Origin: Dyella tabacisoli | Lineage (GTDB): Bacteria > Pseudomonadota > Gammaproteobacteria > Xanthomonadales > Rhodanobacteraceae | Reading direction: 5' to 3' | DNA: 64,000 bases | Assembly: GCF_003350925.1 (NCBI RefSeq) | Contig: NZ_KZ857177.1 | Location: 194,689 to 258,688, forward strand | Shown here: positions 9,649 to 21,886 of the stretch, piece after piece | Layout of the letters: each line of letters opens with the position of its first letter | Numbering within the stretch: the stretch's first letter is position 1 | Position numbers and translations under genes: made by a program | Notes under the pieces: model-generated | What the model was told of the DNA's origin: nothing | Databases searched by the model: none | What the model saw: only the letters and a program-made list of their open reading frames with translations

Positions 9649-11133
9649 ATGAAGCTCTATCCACTGTTTGCTGATCTTTCGGGTCGTGCCGTGCTGGTGA
9701 TTGGGGGCGGGGCGGTAGCCGAGCGCAAAGTGGCCACGCTGATCGATGCTAAGGCCCAGGTCACCGTGAACGCCCCTGAATTGACGCCACAGCTTCGACG
9801 CTGGGTGGATAAAGGCGTCATCGCGCATCGTCGCGATGCTTTTCAGGAAACCTGGCTCGATCGGGTATGGCTGGTGGTCGCGGCCACCTCGGATCGCGAG
9901 ATGAATCGGCTGGTGGCCGCGCTGGCCGAGTTGCGGCGGATCTTCGTTAATGTGGTGGACGACGCCGAATTGTCGAGTTTCCATGTGCCGGCGATCGTCG
10001 ATCGAGCGCCGCTGACTATCGCCATCTCCAGTGGCGGTACGGCGCCGATGCTGGCGCGCCTGGTACGCGAACGCTTGGAGGCGCTGCTTGATCCATCGCT
10101 GGGCGCGCTGACCACGTTGGCGACACGACTGCGCTCACGCATTCGTGAACGATTGCCTGATATGTCGGCGCGCCGCCGTTTCTATGAGCATTTATTCGCC
10201 GGTCCAGTGGCTGCTCTATTGCGGCAAGGGCGGCCGCAGGAGGCGCGGCGGGCGGCAGAGCGTGCTCTATTTGTGGAAGCTGAGGTTACGGCTGGATCGG
10301 TTGTGCTGGTGGGGGCTGGTCCCGGCGATCCGGGCTTGTTGACCCTGCGTGCGCTAAGAGCCTTGAACGAGGCGGATGTGATTCTGCATGACCGCCTGGT
10401 CAGCGACGAGGTATTGGCTTTAGCCCGGCGCGATGCCGAACGTATCGAGGTCGGCAAACAGGCGGGAAACCATCACTACACGCAGGACGCTATTCACGCT
10501 TTGCTGCTTGAGCACGCGCGTGCGGGGCGGCGGGTCGTGCGGCTAAAGGGCGGCGACCCCTTCGTGTTCGGTCGCGGCGGTGAAGAGCTGGAATTTCTGC
10601 GCAAGCACGGCATTGCCTATGAAGTGGTTCCCGGCATTACCGCGGCACTGGCCTGCGCCGCTTATGCCGGCGTGCCATTGACCCATCGCGATCATGCCCA
10701 GGCGGTGCGCCTGGTGACCGCGCATTGCCAGGGCTCTCACGGCAGCCTGGATTGGAACGCCTTGGCGCAGGAGCGGCAAACGTTGGCGGTGTATATGGGG
10801 GTGAGCGAGCTTGAGGCATTTCGCGAGCGGCTGGTTGCGCATGGCCGCGCCTCCTCGACACCATTCGCGCTGATCGAGAATGGCTCACGCGCCGATCAAC
10901 GGGTGGTCACCGGCACGTTGGCGAACTTGCCGGAGCGGGCCAGTGCGCACGCCGTGCATTCGCCGGCCTTGTTGATTCTCGGTGAGGTTGCAGCCCTGGC
11001 CGAGTCGCTGGCCTGGTTCGGTCAGCCCCCGCTGGGTGAGCCTGCGGCCGAAGTCCGTTCGGTGCGGCCAAGCCGTCGCCGGGTCATCGCACCGGGCCGC
11101 ACCGATGTACTGGCGGCGATCCATCAGGCCTGA
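9649..11133 (+). CDS. cysG: Siroheme synthase (uroporphyrinogen-III methyltransferase / precorrin-2 dehydrogenase / ferrochelatase)
   Basis: A 494-residue trifunctional enzyme making siroheme for CysI. The N-terminal part (1-150) is the NAD-dependent dehydrogenase/ferrochelatase with [13 protein letters not shown]. The linker has the dimerisation helices ([12 protein letters not shown]). The C-terminal part from about residue 218 is the SAM-dependent methyltransferase ([34 protein letters not shown]). I start at the ATG 9649 ([10 protein letters not shown]), which matches the family; an in-frame TTG at 9607 would add 14 residues with no family support. The C-terminus has a short basic tail of about 25 residues. 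Confidence 0.94.
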   Translation: MKLYPLFADLSGRAVLVIGGGAVAERKVATLIDAKAQVTVNAPELTPQLRRWVDKGVIAHRRDAFQETWLDRVWLVVAATSDREMNRLVAALAELRRIFVNVVDDAELSSFHVPAIVDRAPLTIAISSGGTAPMLARLVRERLEALLDPSLGALTTLATRLRSRIRERLPDMSARRRFYEHLFAGPVAALLRQGRPQEARRAAERALFVEAEVTAGSVVLVGAGPGDPGLLTLRALRALNEADVILHDRLVSDEVLALARRDAERIEVGKQAGNHHYTQDAIHALLLEHARAGRRVVRLKGGDPFVFGRGGEELEFLRKHGIAYEVVPGITAALACAAYAGVPLTHRDHAQAVRLVTAHCQGSHGSLDWNALAQERQTLAVYMGVSELEAFRERLVAHGRASSTPFALIENGSRADQRVVTGTLANLPERASAHAVHSPALLILGEVAALAESLAWFGQPPLGEPAAEVRSVRPSRRRVIAPGRTDVLAAIHQA

Positions 11134-11225
11134 TATTTAGGGCCTGCCGATCCGATAACGCAATTCTTAGCTTTGATCGCGCATCATCGGCGAACGGACT
11201 TCTTTACCTCTCTTCAGGAACTGCC

Positions 11226-12167
11226 ATGATCTACAACAGCATCCTCGATACCATCGGCAATACACCGATCGTAAAACTGCACCGGCTGGCGCCGAAGCAT
11301 GTCGAGATCTACGTCAAAGTCGAGGCCTTCAACCCGGCAGGTTCGGTGAAAGACCGGTTGGCGCTGGCGATCATCCTCGATGCTGAGCGTCGTGGCACGC
11401 TTAAGCCGGGCCAGACCGTGGTGGAGGCAACCTCCGGCAATACCGGCGTAGCCCTGGCTGCGGTGTGTGCGGCACGCGGTTATCCGTTTGTGGCGGTGAT
11501 GAGCGAGACCTTTTCGGTTGAACGGCGCAAGCTGATCCGTGCTTATGGCGGCAAGGTCTTGCTGACCCCTGCGGCCGAGCGTGGTTCGGGCATGGTGCGT
11601 AAGGCTGCCGAGCTGGCTGAGAAACACGGCTGGTTCCTCGCCCGTCAGTTCGAGAATCCGGCCAATCCGGAATGGCATCGTAATACCACCGGGCCGGAGA
11701 TCCTGCGCGACTTTGCCGGTCGCCGGCTGGACTATTTCGTCAGCGGCTGGGGTACCGGCGGCACTCTTACCGGCGTTGGCGAGGTGTTGAAGCTGGCACG
11801 CCCGGAGGTGCGGGTCATCGCTAGTGAGCCGGCCGGTGCGGCATTGCTGTCGGGGAGCGAGTGGCAGCCGCACAAGATCCAGGGCTGGACACCGGATTTC
11901 GTGCCGGCTGTGTTGAGCCGCAAAGCAATCGACGAGATTCTGCCGGTGGATGATGTGCTGGCACGCGATACGGCGCGCCAATTGGCACAGCAAGAGGGCA
12001 TTTTTACCGGCATTTCTTCCGGCGCCACCTTGGCTGCGGCGCTGCAGGTGGCACGCAGCGCGAGCGAAGGGTCGGTACTGCTGGCTATGTTGCCGGATAC
12101 GGGCGAGCGCTATTTGTCGACCTTCCTGTTCGAGGGCGTCAATGAAGGGTCGGACGAGGTCGAATAA
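11226..12167 (+). CDS. cysK: Cysteine synthase (O-acetylserine sulfhydrylase)
   Basis: A 313-residue PLP enzyme of the CysK/CysM group that joins sulfide to O-acetylserine. The PLP lysine is K42 in NPAGSVKDR, the substrate loop is TSGNTG, and the phosphate-binding loop is GTGGTLTG. The C-terminal region GIFTGISSGAT is also typical. Length and the NTPIVKL opening favour CysK over CysM, though the two are hard to separate by eye. The gene closes the sulfate-assimilation block and sits 92 bp after cysG with its own leader. Confidence 0.9.
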   Translation: MIYNSILDTIGNTPIVKLHRLAPKHVEIYVKVEAFNPAGSVKDRLALAIILDAERRGTLKPGQTVVEATSGNTGVALAAVCAARGYPFVAVMSETFSVERRKLIRAYGGKVLLTPAAERGSGMVRKAAELAEKHGWFLARQFENPANPEWHRNTTGPEILRDFAGRRLDYFVSGWGTGGTLTGVGEVLKLARPEVRVIASEPAGAALLSGSEWQPHKIQGWTPDFVPAVLSRKAIDEILPVDDVLARDTARQLAQQEGIFTGISSGATLAAALQVARSASEGSVLLAMLPDTGERYLSTFLFEGVNEGSDEVE

Positions 12168-12190
12168 GCCCCAATACGTGCAGCCAGACA

Positions 12191-12224
12191 AACGCTGTCG
12201 ATCCATCGACAGCGTTTTTGTTTT
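12191..12224. terminator. Rho-independent terminator between cysK and purB
   Basis: A 12-bp stem AACGCTGTCGAT / ATCGACAGCGTT with a 2-base loop is followed by TTTTGTTTT on the plus strand. It sits between converging cysK and purB. The A-run on the other side is short, so it mainly serves cysK. Confidence 0.88.
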
Positions 12225-12233
12225 AAGAGGCGA

Positions 12234-13661
<1,428 letters not shown>

Positions 13662-13699
13662 TTATAGTTCCTATCCCCTCACCCGAAGGTAGTCCAGGT

Positions 13700-15097
<1,398 letters not shown>

Positions 15098-15117
15098 TTC
15101 AACGGGAAGGCAAATAA

Positions 15118-15148
15118 AAACGGGCGCCTAAGCGCCCGTTTTTATTCT
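15118..15148. terminator. Terminator between fumC and the ABC permease gene
   Basis: A GC stem ACGGGCGC / GCGCCCGT with a short CTAA loop has A-rich sequence before it and TTTTTATT after it, so it can act in both directions. It lies between converging genes. Confidence 0.88.
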
Positions 15149-15174
15149 TCGTAGTAGTTAGGGCATCAGAGCGG

Positions 15175-16143
15175 TCAACTGTCGTCGCGAGCCCGACGCA
15201 GCCGGATGGCGGCGATGATAAGGACCGCACCTGCGATGACACCGATCCACAAGCCAGGCGAGGCCAGCAGACTATAGATGCGGATGGGATCGATAAGGGC
15301 CAGTGGACCGTCTTGATGCACGTGGGAGAAAGACTCGACATCAATGTTGTACGACTGCAGGCTTGAGACAGGGAAAACACTGATGAGTATGCGTTGGAAG
15401 ATATGTGTCCAGAACCAGCTCGACGACAGATTGAGCAGGTTCATGATGCCGAACCAGCTAATCATCAGGCCGGTCAATGCAGGTATCAACACCGCCCACA
15501 AAAAGGGTTTGGTACGTGCCCATACGGAGCAGAGCATCAACCAGCCCACTGCCGGCAAGGCCCATAGTGCGTATAGCGGGATCGCGCAGAGTAACGAAAT
15601 GGTGGCGCGCAAAGGATGTGCCTGGCTTAGCAACTGCCATGCACTTACCCCGTGGAACGACAGCACTAAGGCGAAGATCATAATCAGCAGCATGCCCAGC
15701 GCAATACTGACGACCACAGCGATGATCGGGGCCAATACTGTGGCACTCACGACTTTTGACAGCACGGTAGTGGTGTCGGAAATCGGCAGCGATTTCCAGA
15801 ACAGGACGCTGTGATCGCGGCGGTCGTCGTACAACGAACCCAGGCAGTAGAACAATACGACGAAGCCCAGCACAACGCTGATGATGGCCATCGAAGAAAT
15901 AAAAGCCAGATCGAGTGCATTGCCGACCTGGGCCAGATCGCCAGCATTGGCCTTGGCAACCAGTTGGGTCAGCTCATTATTGCCGCCGATCATGAGGCCA
16001 TGGCGCGCACCGAACACTTCCGCGGTGATGATCCCCATGATGTTGAGCAAGACAAAGATGCCGCCCGTGACGATGGGGGCCCATAGGAAACCGCCGCGGT
16101 GTTCCCAGTACTCGCGTTTCACGAGCCAATAGAAGGTTTTCAT
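15175..16143 (-). CDS. ABC-2 type transporter permease
   Basis: A 322-residue membrane protein with about six hydrophobic segments, starting MKTFYWLVKREYWEHRGGFLW. The cytoplasmic N-terminus, the large extracytoplasmic loop between segments 1 and 2 and the DDRRDHSVLFWKSLP segment are usual for ABC-2 permeases. Its ATG overlaps the stop of the ATP-binding protein gene (ATGA at 16140-16143), so the two form one transporter. It is last in a four-gene minus-strand operon controlled by a GntR regulator. Substrate unknown; related systems are linked to envelope stress or peptide antibiotics. Confidence 0.85.
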   Translation of the reverse strand: MKTFYWLVKREYWEHRGGFLWAPIVTGGIFVLLNIMGIITAEVFGARHGLMIGGNNELTQLVAKANAGDLAQVGNALDLAFISSMAIISVVLGFVVLFYCLGSLYDDRRDHSVLFWKSLPISDTTTVLSKVVSATVLAPIIAVVVSIALGMLLIMIFALVLSFHGVSAWQLLSQAHPLRATISLLCAIPLYALWALPAVGWLMLCSVWARTKPFLWAVLIPALTGLMISWFGIMNLLNLSSSWFWTHIFQRILISVFPVSSLQSYNIDVESFSHVHQDGPLALIDPIRIYSLLASPGLWIGVIAGAVLIIAAIRLRRARDDS

Positions 16144-16997
16144 GCGTAGGTTCCCTTCATGGTGGCGACGAAAAGATCGCTGATAGACGGCCGCCGGACT
16201 TCGCCCATGCCCTCCAGAACGGCCCGGTCGGCGCCGTCAAACAGAAAGATGCTTTTGCCGAATACCTGGCGCTCGTCCAGAGGATTCATCTGACGCGCAC
16301 TGGCGGCCTTGTCGGCGCTTACCATCACTTCGGCAAAGCGCTCGCCGATGGCGTCCATGTCGGCATCCAGGACGATTTTGCCATCCCGGATAAACATCAA
16401 ATCGGTGAGAATGTGTTCGATTTCCTCGACTTGATGGGTCGTGATGATGATGGTCTTGTTCTCGTCGAAGTAATCTTCAAGCAAGCTCTGGTAGAACTGC
16501 TTGCGATAGAGAATGTCCAGGCCCAGAGTGGGTTCGTCCAACACCAGCAAGCGAGCATCGATGGCCATGACCAGGGCCAGGTGCAGTTGCACGATCATGC
16601 CTTTGGACATCTGTTTCACGCGCTGTTCCGGCTGCAGTTTGGTGCGTGCCAGAAAGGTTTCGCATTTGACGCGATCAAAGCGCGGATGCACGTTGGCGAC
16701 AAAGTCGACCGCTTCGCGCACCCGGATCCAGCGGGGCAGCACGGCGACATCGGCGATAAAGCAAACCTGCTCCATCAATTGATTGCGCTGAGTGCGTGGA
16801 TCCAGGCCCAGTACATTGAGTTGCCCATCGAAATCAGTGAGGCCGAGAATGGCTTTCAGTGCCGTGGTCTTGCCGGCGCCATTGGGGCCGATCAGCCCCA
16901 CGATGCGGCCAGACTCGATCTGAAAGCTGACTTGATCCAGCGCATGAGTGTTCTTGTAGCGTTTGTTCAAGCCACTGGCGGTAATCACGGTATTCAT
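16140..16997 (-). CDS. ABC transporter ATP-binding protein
   Basis: A 285-residue ATPase with Walker A GPNGAGKTT near residue 40, a Q-loop, signature-like KQMSKGMIVQLHLALVMA, and Walker B LLVLDEPTLGLD. The signature departs from canonical LSGGQ. It energises the permease encoded next to it. I start at the ATG 16997 (MNTVITASGLNKRYKNTHALD), whose first bases overlap the GntR gene stop; the longer open frame upstream is the regulator gene in another frame. Confidence 0.92.
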   Translation of the reverse strand: MNTVITASGLNKRYKNTHALDQVSFQIESGRIVGLIGPNGAGKTTALKAILGLTDFDGQLNVLGLDPRTQRNQLMEQVCFIADVAVLPRWIRVREAVDFVANVHPRFDRVKCETFLARTKLQPEQRVKQMSKGMIVQLHLALVMAIDARLLVLDEPTLGLDILYRKQFYQSLLEDYFDENKTIIITTHQVEEIEHILTDLMFIRDGKIVLDADMDAIGERFAEVMVSADKAASARQMNPLDERQVFGKSIFLFDGADRAVLEGMGEVRRPSISDLFVATMKGTYA

Positions 16998-17368
16998 GAC
17001 TGATTCCCCGGCTGCTCTGGTGCTTCGCGCATCAGCGCCTTCAGATCCAGGCCCAAGCGTTGCAGCCGAGTAAATAGTACTGGCCACTCTTCGCGTAGAA
17101 AGCGTTCGCGCTCGGACTTGAGCAGCGCGTCGCGGGCTCCATCGATGACAAACATGCCCAACCCCCTCCTTTTTTCTACCAGTTGATCGTCGACCAGTTC
17201 CTGATACGCCTTTGAGACGGTCAGCGGGTTGATTTGGTAATCCGCCGCGACCTGGCGTACTGACGGCAGCGGGTCGCCCTCGTTCAAGGCGCCGTCCAGG
17301 ATCATCGCCACCACGCGTTCGCGTAGCTGGCGATAGATCGGGACGCTGTCGTTCCAGGTGATAGTCAT
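16994..17368 (-). CDS. GntR family regulator, YtrA subfamily
   Basis: A 124-residue protein: a GntR winged helix (PIYRQLRERVVAMIL, LPSVRQVAADYQINPLTVSKAYQELV) followed by a very short C-terminal helical tail. This is the YtrA architecture, which lacks a ligand-binding domain. YtrA regulators sit in operons with ABC transporters, as here. It is 3 bp after the upstream small exported protein gene and overlaps the ATPase gene by 4 bases. It probably represses its own operon through the palindrome at 17724-17747. Confidence 0.92.
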   Translation of the reverse strand: MTITWNDSVPIYRQLRERVVAMILDGALNEGDPLPSVRQVAADYQINPLTVSKAYQELVDDQLVEKRRGLGMFVIDGARDALLKSERERFLREEWPVLFTRLQRLGLDLKALMREAPEQPGNQS

Positions 17369-17371
17369 TGG

Positions 17372-17695
17372 TTATTCCTTACTGATGCGGCCGAGCTTGG
17401 TGCCAAACGAATAGTAGGGCATGACCAATTGCGCACTGAGCAAGCGGGCTCCGGTTTCTGCGCCATGGGTGAGTGCCGCAGTGGCTGTCGCGCTGACCAT
17501 GCCTGCTTCTGTCAGTAGTGCCGCTGCACGCAGATCCTCGGCGCTGGGGCGAACTTCGAGCGGGCTCAGGTTGATGACCTTGGCGCCATTGATCTGTTGC
17601 GCCGGAATGTTCGCGACATTGTCGTTGAGTGAGGCAAGGGTCGCGGCAGTAAGCAAGGTGGCGGCGGCCAGGGTGAACAAGTTCTGTGCTTTCAT
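17372..17695 (-). CDS. Small exported protein of unknown function, first gene of the ytr-like operon
   Basis: A 107-residue protein with an N-terminal signal-like hydrophobic stretch (FTLAAATLLTAATLASL), then a soluble part. I recognise no domain. It is the first gene after the palindromic operator and is followed within 3 bp by the GntR gene, so it is almost certainly co-transcribed with the regulator and transporter. It may be a periplasmic partner of the ABC system. The ATG at 17695 follows a reasonable AGGACACC-like leader. Confidence 0.65.
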   Translation of the reverse strand: MKAQNLFTLAAATLLTAATLASLNDNVANIPAQQINGAKVINLSPLEVRPSAEDLRAAALLTEAGMVSATATAALTHGAETGARLLSAQLVMPYYSFGTKLGRISKE

Positions 17696-17723
17696 GACGG
17701 TGTCCTTAGTGATCTCGTTAACC

Positions 17724-17747
17724 GGTGTTGTAGTGAACTATAACACC
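17724..17747. promoter_or_regulatory. Palindromic operator for the YtrA/GntR-type regulator
   Basis: Two 11-bp half-sites, GGTGTTGTAGT and ACTATAACACC, separated by GA, form an inverted repeat with one mismatched pair. It lies 29 bp upstream of the first ATG of the four-gene operon, the expected place for a repressor site over the promoter. Its symmetry and position fit binding by the dimeric GntR protein encoded two genes in. Confidence 0.75.
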
Positions 17748-18059
17748 ATGTTTTCGTCAGTCAACAGGCAAGATGCCATTTCGCAACATGACTGATGGCC
17801 TATAAGGCGTCGCCGGATGCAGGCGCGCCCCAGGCGGCCCCTATTGGGTGCCTGTGAGCGGAGATCATCGGCTTCCGATGGGATCTGCGGCAGATGCGTC
17901 GATCAGCTATAGCAGGTGACAGTCATCACGCCAGATAGGCTTACGTTCCAATGCGACGACGCGGAAAGGTCGTGCTGAAGCCGCATGAGCGGCTCGGGCA
18001 ACAGGCTTTGAGATGACGAACTACCCGGCGTTTACACCGGGCAGTTCGTCGATACAGCC
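17748..18059. other. Intergenic region with a strong hairpin
   Basis: No gene is evident over these ~310 bases between the operator and the cytochrome gene. Near its end a long hairpin at 18015-18050 (outer arms GACGAACT/AGTTCGTC, inner arms CCCGG/CCGGG) stands just past the stop of the minus-strand cytochrome gene and is its likely terminator, although it has no T tract. Confidence 0.55.
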
Positions 18060-19478
18060 TTAGAGCTGTCGCATGAAGGCGACCAGATCCTGCTTCTCCT
18101 GCCCGTTGAGCTTAGTGCCTAGCACGATGTTGAAGAATTCCACCGTATCGTCCAGCGTCAGCAGCCGGCCGTCATGCAGGTAGGGTGGTGCGTCCTTGAT
18201 GCCGCGCAATGGGAAGGTTTTGATCGGGCCATCGGCGCTGGCCATCTCACCATTGATTAAGCGTGGCTTGTAGAAGCGCTCAACTTGTAGGTTGTGCATG
18301 CTGCCATCGGTGTAATACGGCGGCTCATGACAACTACTGCATTGGCCTTTGCCAAAGAAAATCGCCTGCCCACGCAGCTCGGCTTCGGTAGCTTTGCCTG
18401 GATCGAGTTTGCCGTCCCAGCCCAATTTCGGGGCCGGCGGAAAATCCAGCAGCTCCTCGAACTCGGCCATGTCGTGTACTTGGCTGCCGCGCTCAAGAAT
18501 ATTCACGCCCTTCTTGGTGGCCAGCACGGGGTCGCCGTCAAAGTAAGCCGCGCGCTGCTCGAACTCGGTAAAGTCTTCGACGCTCTTCAATGCGCGCTGC
18601 GAGCCGAAGAGCCGTTGAATATTCACCCCGCGCAACGAAGGGGTCTGGATGCGATGGCGAAATTCTTGCGGACGTATATCGCCGACCAGATGCGTTGCCC
18701 CATTGGAATGGCCGTTGGCGTGACAATCGAAGCAGGCTACGCCGAGACTGGCACGAGCCGAGCGGCGGTCGCCGGTCGCGTTGAATTGCTGCTGTGGAAA
18801 CGGCGTGACCAGCAACCGTAAACCTTCGAGCTGCTTGGGGTTGAGAGTGCCGTTGAACAATTCATAGTAATTATCGAGGCTGACCAGCTTGCCCTTGGAG
18901 ACATCGCCCAGGTCCGGCCGGGTGGTCAAATAAATGCCTGCCGGAAAATCCGGCAGAAAATGATCCGGCAAATCGAAATCCAGATCGAAGCGGGTCAAGT
19001 CGCGATTGTCCTGCTGCTTGATCCGTTCGATCTCGAAATGCGGAAACAACATGCCGCCTTCAGGATGATTGGGGTGGGGCAGGGGAAAGAAGCCGGCGGG
19101 GAATAGATCCTTGCTCTTGATCTCATCCGGGGTCATCGAGACAAGCTGATCCCAGGTGACACCGGGTTTGAGTCGAACTCGAACGCCTTCTTGCACCGGT
19201 TTGCCGCGGGACATCGTGACCCCAGGTGCAGGGCGATCGGCAAGATCGTAGCGCTGCTGCAACAGACTCATATGCCGCTGCATCACACCAGCTTTCGCAG
19301 CGGACATACGCGACATCGTAGTTTGAAAATCGGGTTCGATAACCGACGAGTAACTGGTTGGGGGTGGGGTTTTAGATGGCGGATCGGCCTGAAATCCCTG
19401 CGCCGATGCAGATAAGGCGAGTACGGTGGCGATCGACAACGCTAGCTGCCGGCCACGTTTGGCGGTTGCGCGTTTCAT
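18060..19478 (-). CDS. Exported di-heme cytochrome c, cytochrome-c-peroxidase-like
   Basis: A 472-residue protein with a signal peptide (QLALSIATVLALSASAQG) and two heme c motifs, CFDCH (mid-protein) and CSSCH (C-terminal third), plus the C-terminal FPLRGIKDAPPYLHDGRLLTLDDTVEFFN typical of MauG/CcpA-type di-heme proteins. That suggests a periplasmic peroxidase or related oxidase. It is longer than classical CcpA (~320 residues) because of ~170 extra N-terminal residues with no domain I recognise. The ATG follows GGGAGGC. No electron-transfer partner gene is adjacent, so the physiological reaction is open. Confidence 0.8.
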   Translation of the reverse strand: MKRATAKRGRQLALSIATVLALSASAQGFQADPPSKTPPPTSYSSVIEPDFQTTMSRMSAAKAGVMQRHMSLLQQRYDLADRPAPGVTMSRGKPVQEGVRVRLKPGVTWDQLVSMTPDEIKSKDLFPAGFFPLPHPNHPEGGMLFPHFEIERIKQQDNRDLTRFDLDFDLPDHFLPDFPAGIYLTTRPDLGDVSKGKLVSLDNYYELFNGTLNPKQLEGLRLLVTPFPQQQFNATGDRRSARASLGVACFDCHANGHSNGATHLVGDIRPQEFRHRIQTPSLRGVNIQRLFGSQRALKSVEDFTEFEQRAAYFDGDPVLATKKGVNILERGSQVHDMAEFEELLDFPPAPKLGWDGKLDPGKATEAELRGQAIFFGKGQCSSCHEPPYYTDGSMHNLQVERFYKPRLINGEMASADGPIKTFPLRGIKDAPPYLHDGRLLTLDDTVEFFNIVLGTKLNGQEKQDLVAFMRQL

Positions 19479-19724
19479 GTAAGCCTCCCATAGGGCGTGA
19501 ATGCCAGGCGGCCTGGCACAGCCCCTGCCATGGGCCGCCGCGGCCGATCCTAGGCTTCATTGGAGGGCGTGGGAAATTAATTGATTTGATTGAATCGATA
19601 GCTTGCATGAATCGATGGCGCGTTATTCAAGTGACGCTATACAGCGTGCTGTGCATTGTGCGGCAGCGCGTTCAACCAACTTCGGTGTCGTGCGTTTAAG
19701 TGAAATTCTTGAAGCTGGACGTAA

Positions 19725-20312
19725 ATGCCAACCATGTCACGTTCAAGCAAGCCCGTCGTTGTGCAGCGCCATCGCGTGGTGCCGGCGCAGCCATGGGACA
19801 TTCTCTTTCTAGTTTCAGAAGTGTCGTCTGGTGTTGCTAGGGGGCATTTCAGCCCAGAGGGCTGTGGTACACGCCAAGCACAAATTGCTCTCGCCCTGCG
19901 GTGTGCCAAGGCGATTCTCGGTCGTCAATGGATGCTTCGACGACTTTTTGAGCCTGTACAGTTTGTTGTCGTTCGCTCTGCCAAAAGCACACTAGGCGGC
20001 GCCCTGGTGGTGTTTTCACGCAATGATGACGGCCAACAAGTCGTAACGATTGAATGCCTTGTCGTTGAATCGAGATTTCGCCGGGATGGTGTTGGTGAGG
20101 CGCTCGTGCGGTATTTTCTGACAAACGCACCGGAAGGGGCCATAGTGCAATGTTTTTGCACACCCCATTCACAGGGCATGCAGAAATTACTTAAGCACTT
20201 GGGTTTCATCCGTAATCACAAGGTATTTGTAGTGAATAAAGGGGAGGGGCGCATTCTTATGCCTTCGCATTGGATTTGGTGCTCTGGGCTGTCTTCGTTA
20301 CCGCTGCCTTGA
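19725..20312 (+). CDS. GNAT-like N-acetyltransferase (weakly recognised)
   Basis: A 195-residue protein. The middle carries a GNAT-like motif A: a hydrophobic strand (TIECLVVE) followed by RFRRDGVGEALVRYFL, which fits the acetyl-CoA-binding R-x-x-G-x-G/A signature. A later GMQKLLKHLGF matches motif B. The first ~60 residues and the last ~25 resemble nothing I know. The region is less GC-rich than its surroundings and has no operon partner. A start at 19725 or 19734 is possible. It may be horizontally acquired. Confidence 0.6.
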   Translation: MPTMSRSSKPVVVQRHRVVPAQPWDILFLVSEVSSGVARGHFSPEGCGTRQAQIALALRCAKAILGRQWMLRRLFEPVQFVVVRSAKSTLGGALVVFSRNDDGQQVVTIECLVVESRFRRDGVGEALVRYFLTNAPEGAIVQCFCTPHSQGMQKLLKHLGFIRNHKVFVVNKGEGRILMPSHWIWCSGLSSLPLP

Positions 20313-20630
20313 TATGGATAGAGCAAGTTCGTCGTGGCCTAGGTTAATGGGCGGCGGCCACGGGTACGCCCCGGACGCGTCATCGATAAGACTATTTCTA
20401 TGAGTTAATAAGCCCCCTAAGTAATTAGATTACTTAGGGGGCTGGTTGCAATGATGTCTGTTGAAGGATTGTAGTGAAGAATGGCGCAGTAATGAATTTG
20501 AAATCATGGCTTCACCGCTCTCCACATCATGCCTGCTATCTGGCTTTCAACTTCCGCTTGATAATCATTTCACATCATCATGATTGCTGGGCGGCGGCAG
20601 ATTGGCATGACCTCTCCTTCATCGAGCAGC
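20313..20630. other. Intergenic region with a perfect 15-bp hairpin
   Basis: No convincing gene. A perfect inverted repeat with 15-bp arms (AGCCCCCTAAGTAAT at 20411-20425 and its complement at 20429-20443) and a 3-base TAG loop is present. It is followed by GGTTGCA rather than a T run. It could act as a weak terminator for the GNAT gene or be a relic of a mobile-element end. Confidence 0.6.
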
Positions 20631-21464
20631 TCAGTTACCTGCTGTTTTTTGTGGCGCAACGTCCTTGAGCTGGATATGCATCCGTACCGCAGGAATCGCA
20701 CTGGTTGCGGCAAGATTGGCGGTCGAGAGGCCGGTCGAATTACTGACCATGAAATCGGCACCACCACCGTCTTCGGTGACGTTGCCATTGGGGGCGAAAA
20801 CGTAGAAGCCGTCAGAGCCGCCAATGCCACCGAAAGTCACCGTTACGTAGCCGTATTTGTTGGACGTGATGGATGACACATTGATCGGCGGGGAGAAGCC
20901 GCCAATCTGGCTAATGGCCAGGTTGGACTTTTGAACTCGAACAGCAAATGGGCTTTGATTGGTTCCGATGAAGAGGAAGCCGTCGTCAGCCGCCAGATAA
21001 GTCTTTGCGCTGAGACCCCCGGTGAGAGGAAGGGTGATGGTATTCGTAAGACTTATGGTCACCGTATCGAACAACGGGCCTACGACGTCGGTCTTCTTGT
21101 ATACATAGAGCGTTACCCCGGCCCCACTGCCGGCGGCTTCGTCCACGACATAGATATTGCGCGTAACCGTGCTCGTTGTGGCATCGACCGACTCATTGCC
21201 TTCGATAAGTGCCCCGGCTCGGCCGAACGGCCCCAAGGGTCCGCCGCCATAGCAGCCAGATGATCCCTGAGTAGAGCCGCATACGCTCAAGTAGGCGCTC
21301 GTGTAAGTGTTGTTGAAGGAGTACGTAGTGAAGAGGTTACTGTCGGGGGAGGCGGTCTGTGTTGCGGCTGCAGTCAAAAATTCTGCGCTTGCCGGGAAGG
21401 CTGCGGTGACAGCAAGCAGAAGGCCGGTGGCTAGCAGTACGCGTTGAGTGCGGGTCTTGGACAT
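20631..21464 (-). CDS. Exported beta-rich protein of unknown function
   Basis: A 277-residue protein with a clear signal peptide (RVLLATGLLLAVTAAFPASA) and a mature part rich in Ser, Thr, Gly and Val, suggesting a beta-structured secreted or surface protein. It contains one cysteine pair (SVCGSTQGSSGCYGGG). I start at the ATG 21464, preceded by GGGAGAA at good distance; the frame extends further up without signal-peptide logic. No domain recognised, and no co-directional neighbour. Confidence 0.65.
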   Translation of the reverse strand: MSKTRTQRVLLATGLLLAVTAAFPASAEFLTAAATQTASPDSNLFTTYSFNNTYTSAYLSVCGSTQGSSGCYGGGPLGPFGRAGALIEGNESVDATTSTVTRNIYVVDEAAGSGAGVTLYVYKKTDVVGPLFDTVTISLTNTITLPLTGGLSAKTYLAADDGFLFIGTNQSPFAVRVQKSNLAISQIGGFSPPINVSSITSNKYGYVTVTFGGIGGSDGFYVFAPNGNVTEDGGGADFMVSNSTGLSTANLAATSAIPAVRMHIQLKDVAPQKTAGN

Positions 21465-21884
21465 ATCGTTGTTCTCCCTAATCGATTGGAGTGATGCGAC
21501 AAGGTGCAGCGAACCGTCCTGCTGTCGCGGGAAGGGCGGTTCTGATAATCGGGTAGGGAGTTGAATCCCTGGTGCGAGAAGAATTGTATTCGCCGGCAAT
21601 CGCACGGACTGCGACGATGGCTGGGAATTAATTCGCCATTGAACAAATTTTCTTTATGGGTTCGCCAGGCGAGGCCGGAGACAAAAAATGTCGATGTGGG
21701 GCGTTATTTCATGTTGTTATTACCCGCTCTTATTGCAAGAGCATTTGACATGACCAGGTGGTTAAAGCGATTTCATGTTTAAATAATCTACAAAGCCAGA
21801 AAAATCACCTCTATGCCGAATTTTTTGACGATCCAACGCTTAACGGCAGCTATTGCACGAGACCTTGAGCAAGGGATCAGCCTA
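21465..21884. other. Intergenic stretch without a recognisable gene
   Basis: About 420 bases, partly AT-rich. It holds the ribosome binding site and presumed promoter of the exported protein gene (minus) at its left end. I see no conserved coding frame; the IS256-like relic begins at its right end. Confidence 0.5.
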
Positions 21885-21886
21885 GA

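Noticed and set aside
19171-19190. GAGTCGAACTCG as a possible second att copy of the tmRNA end
   Set aside because: Only six or seven bases match the tmRNA 3' end and they fall inside the conserved cytochrome gene.
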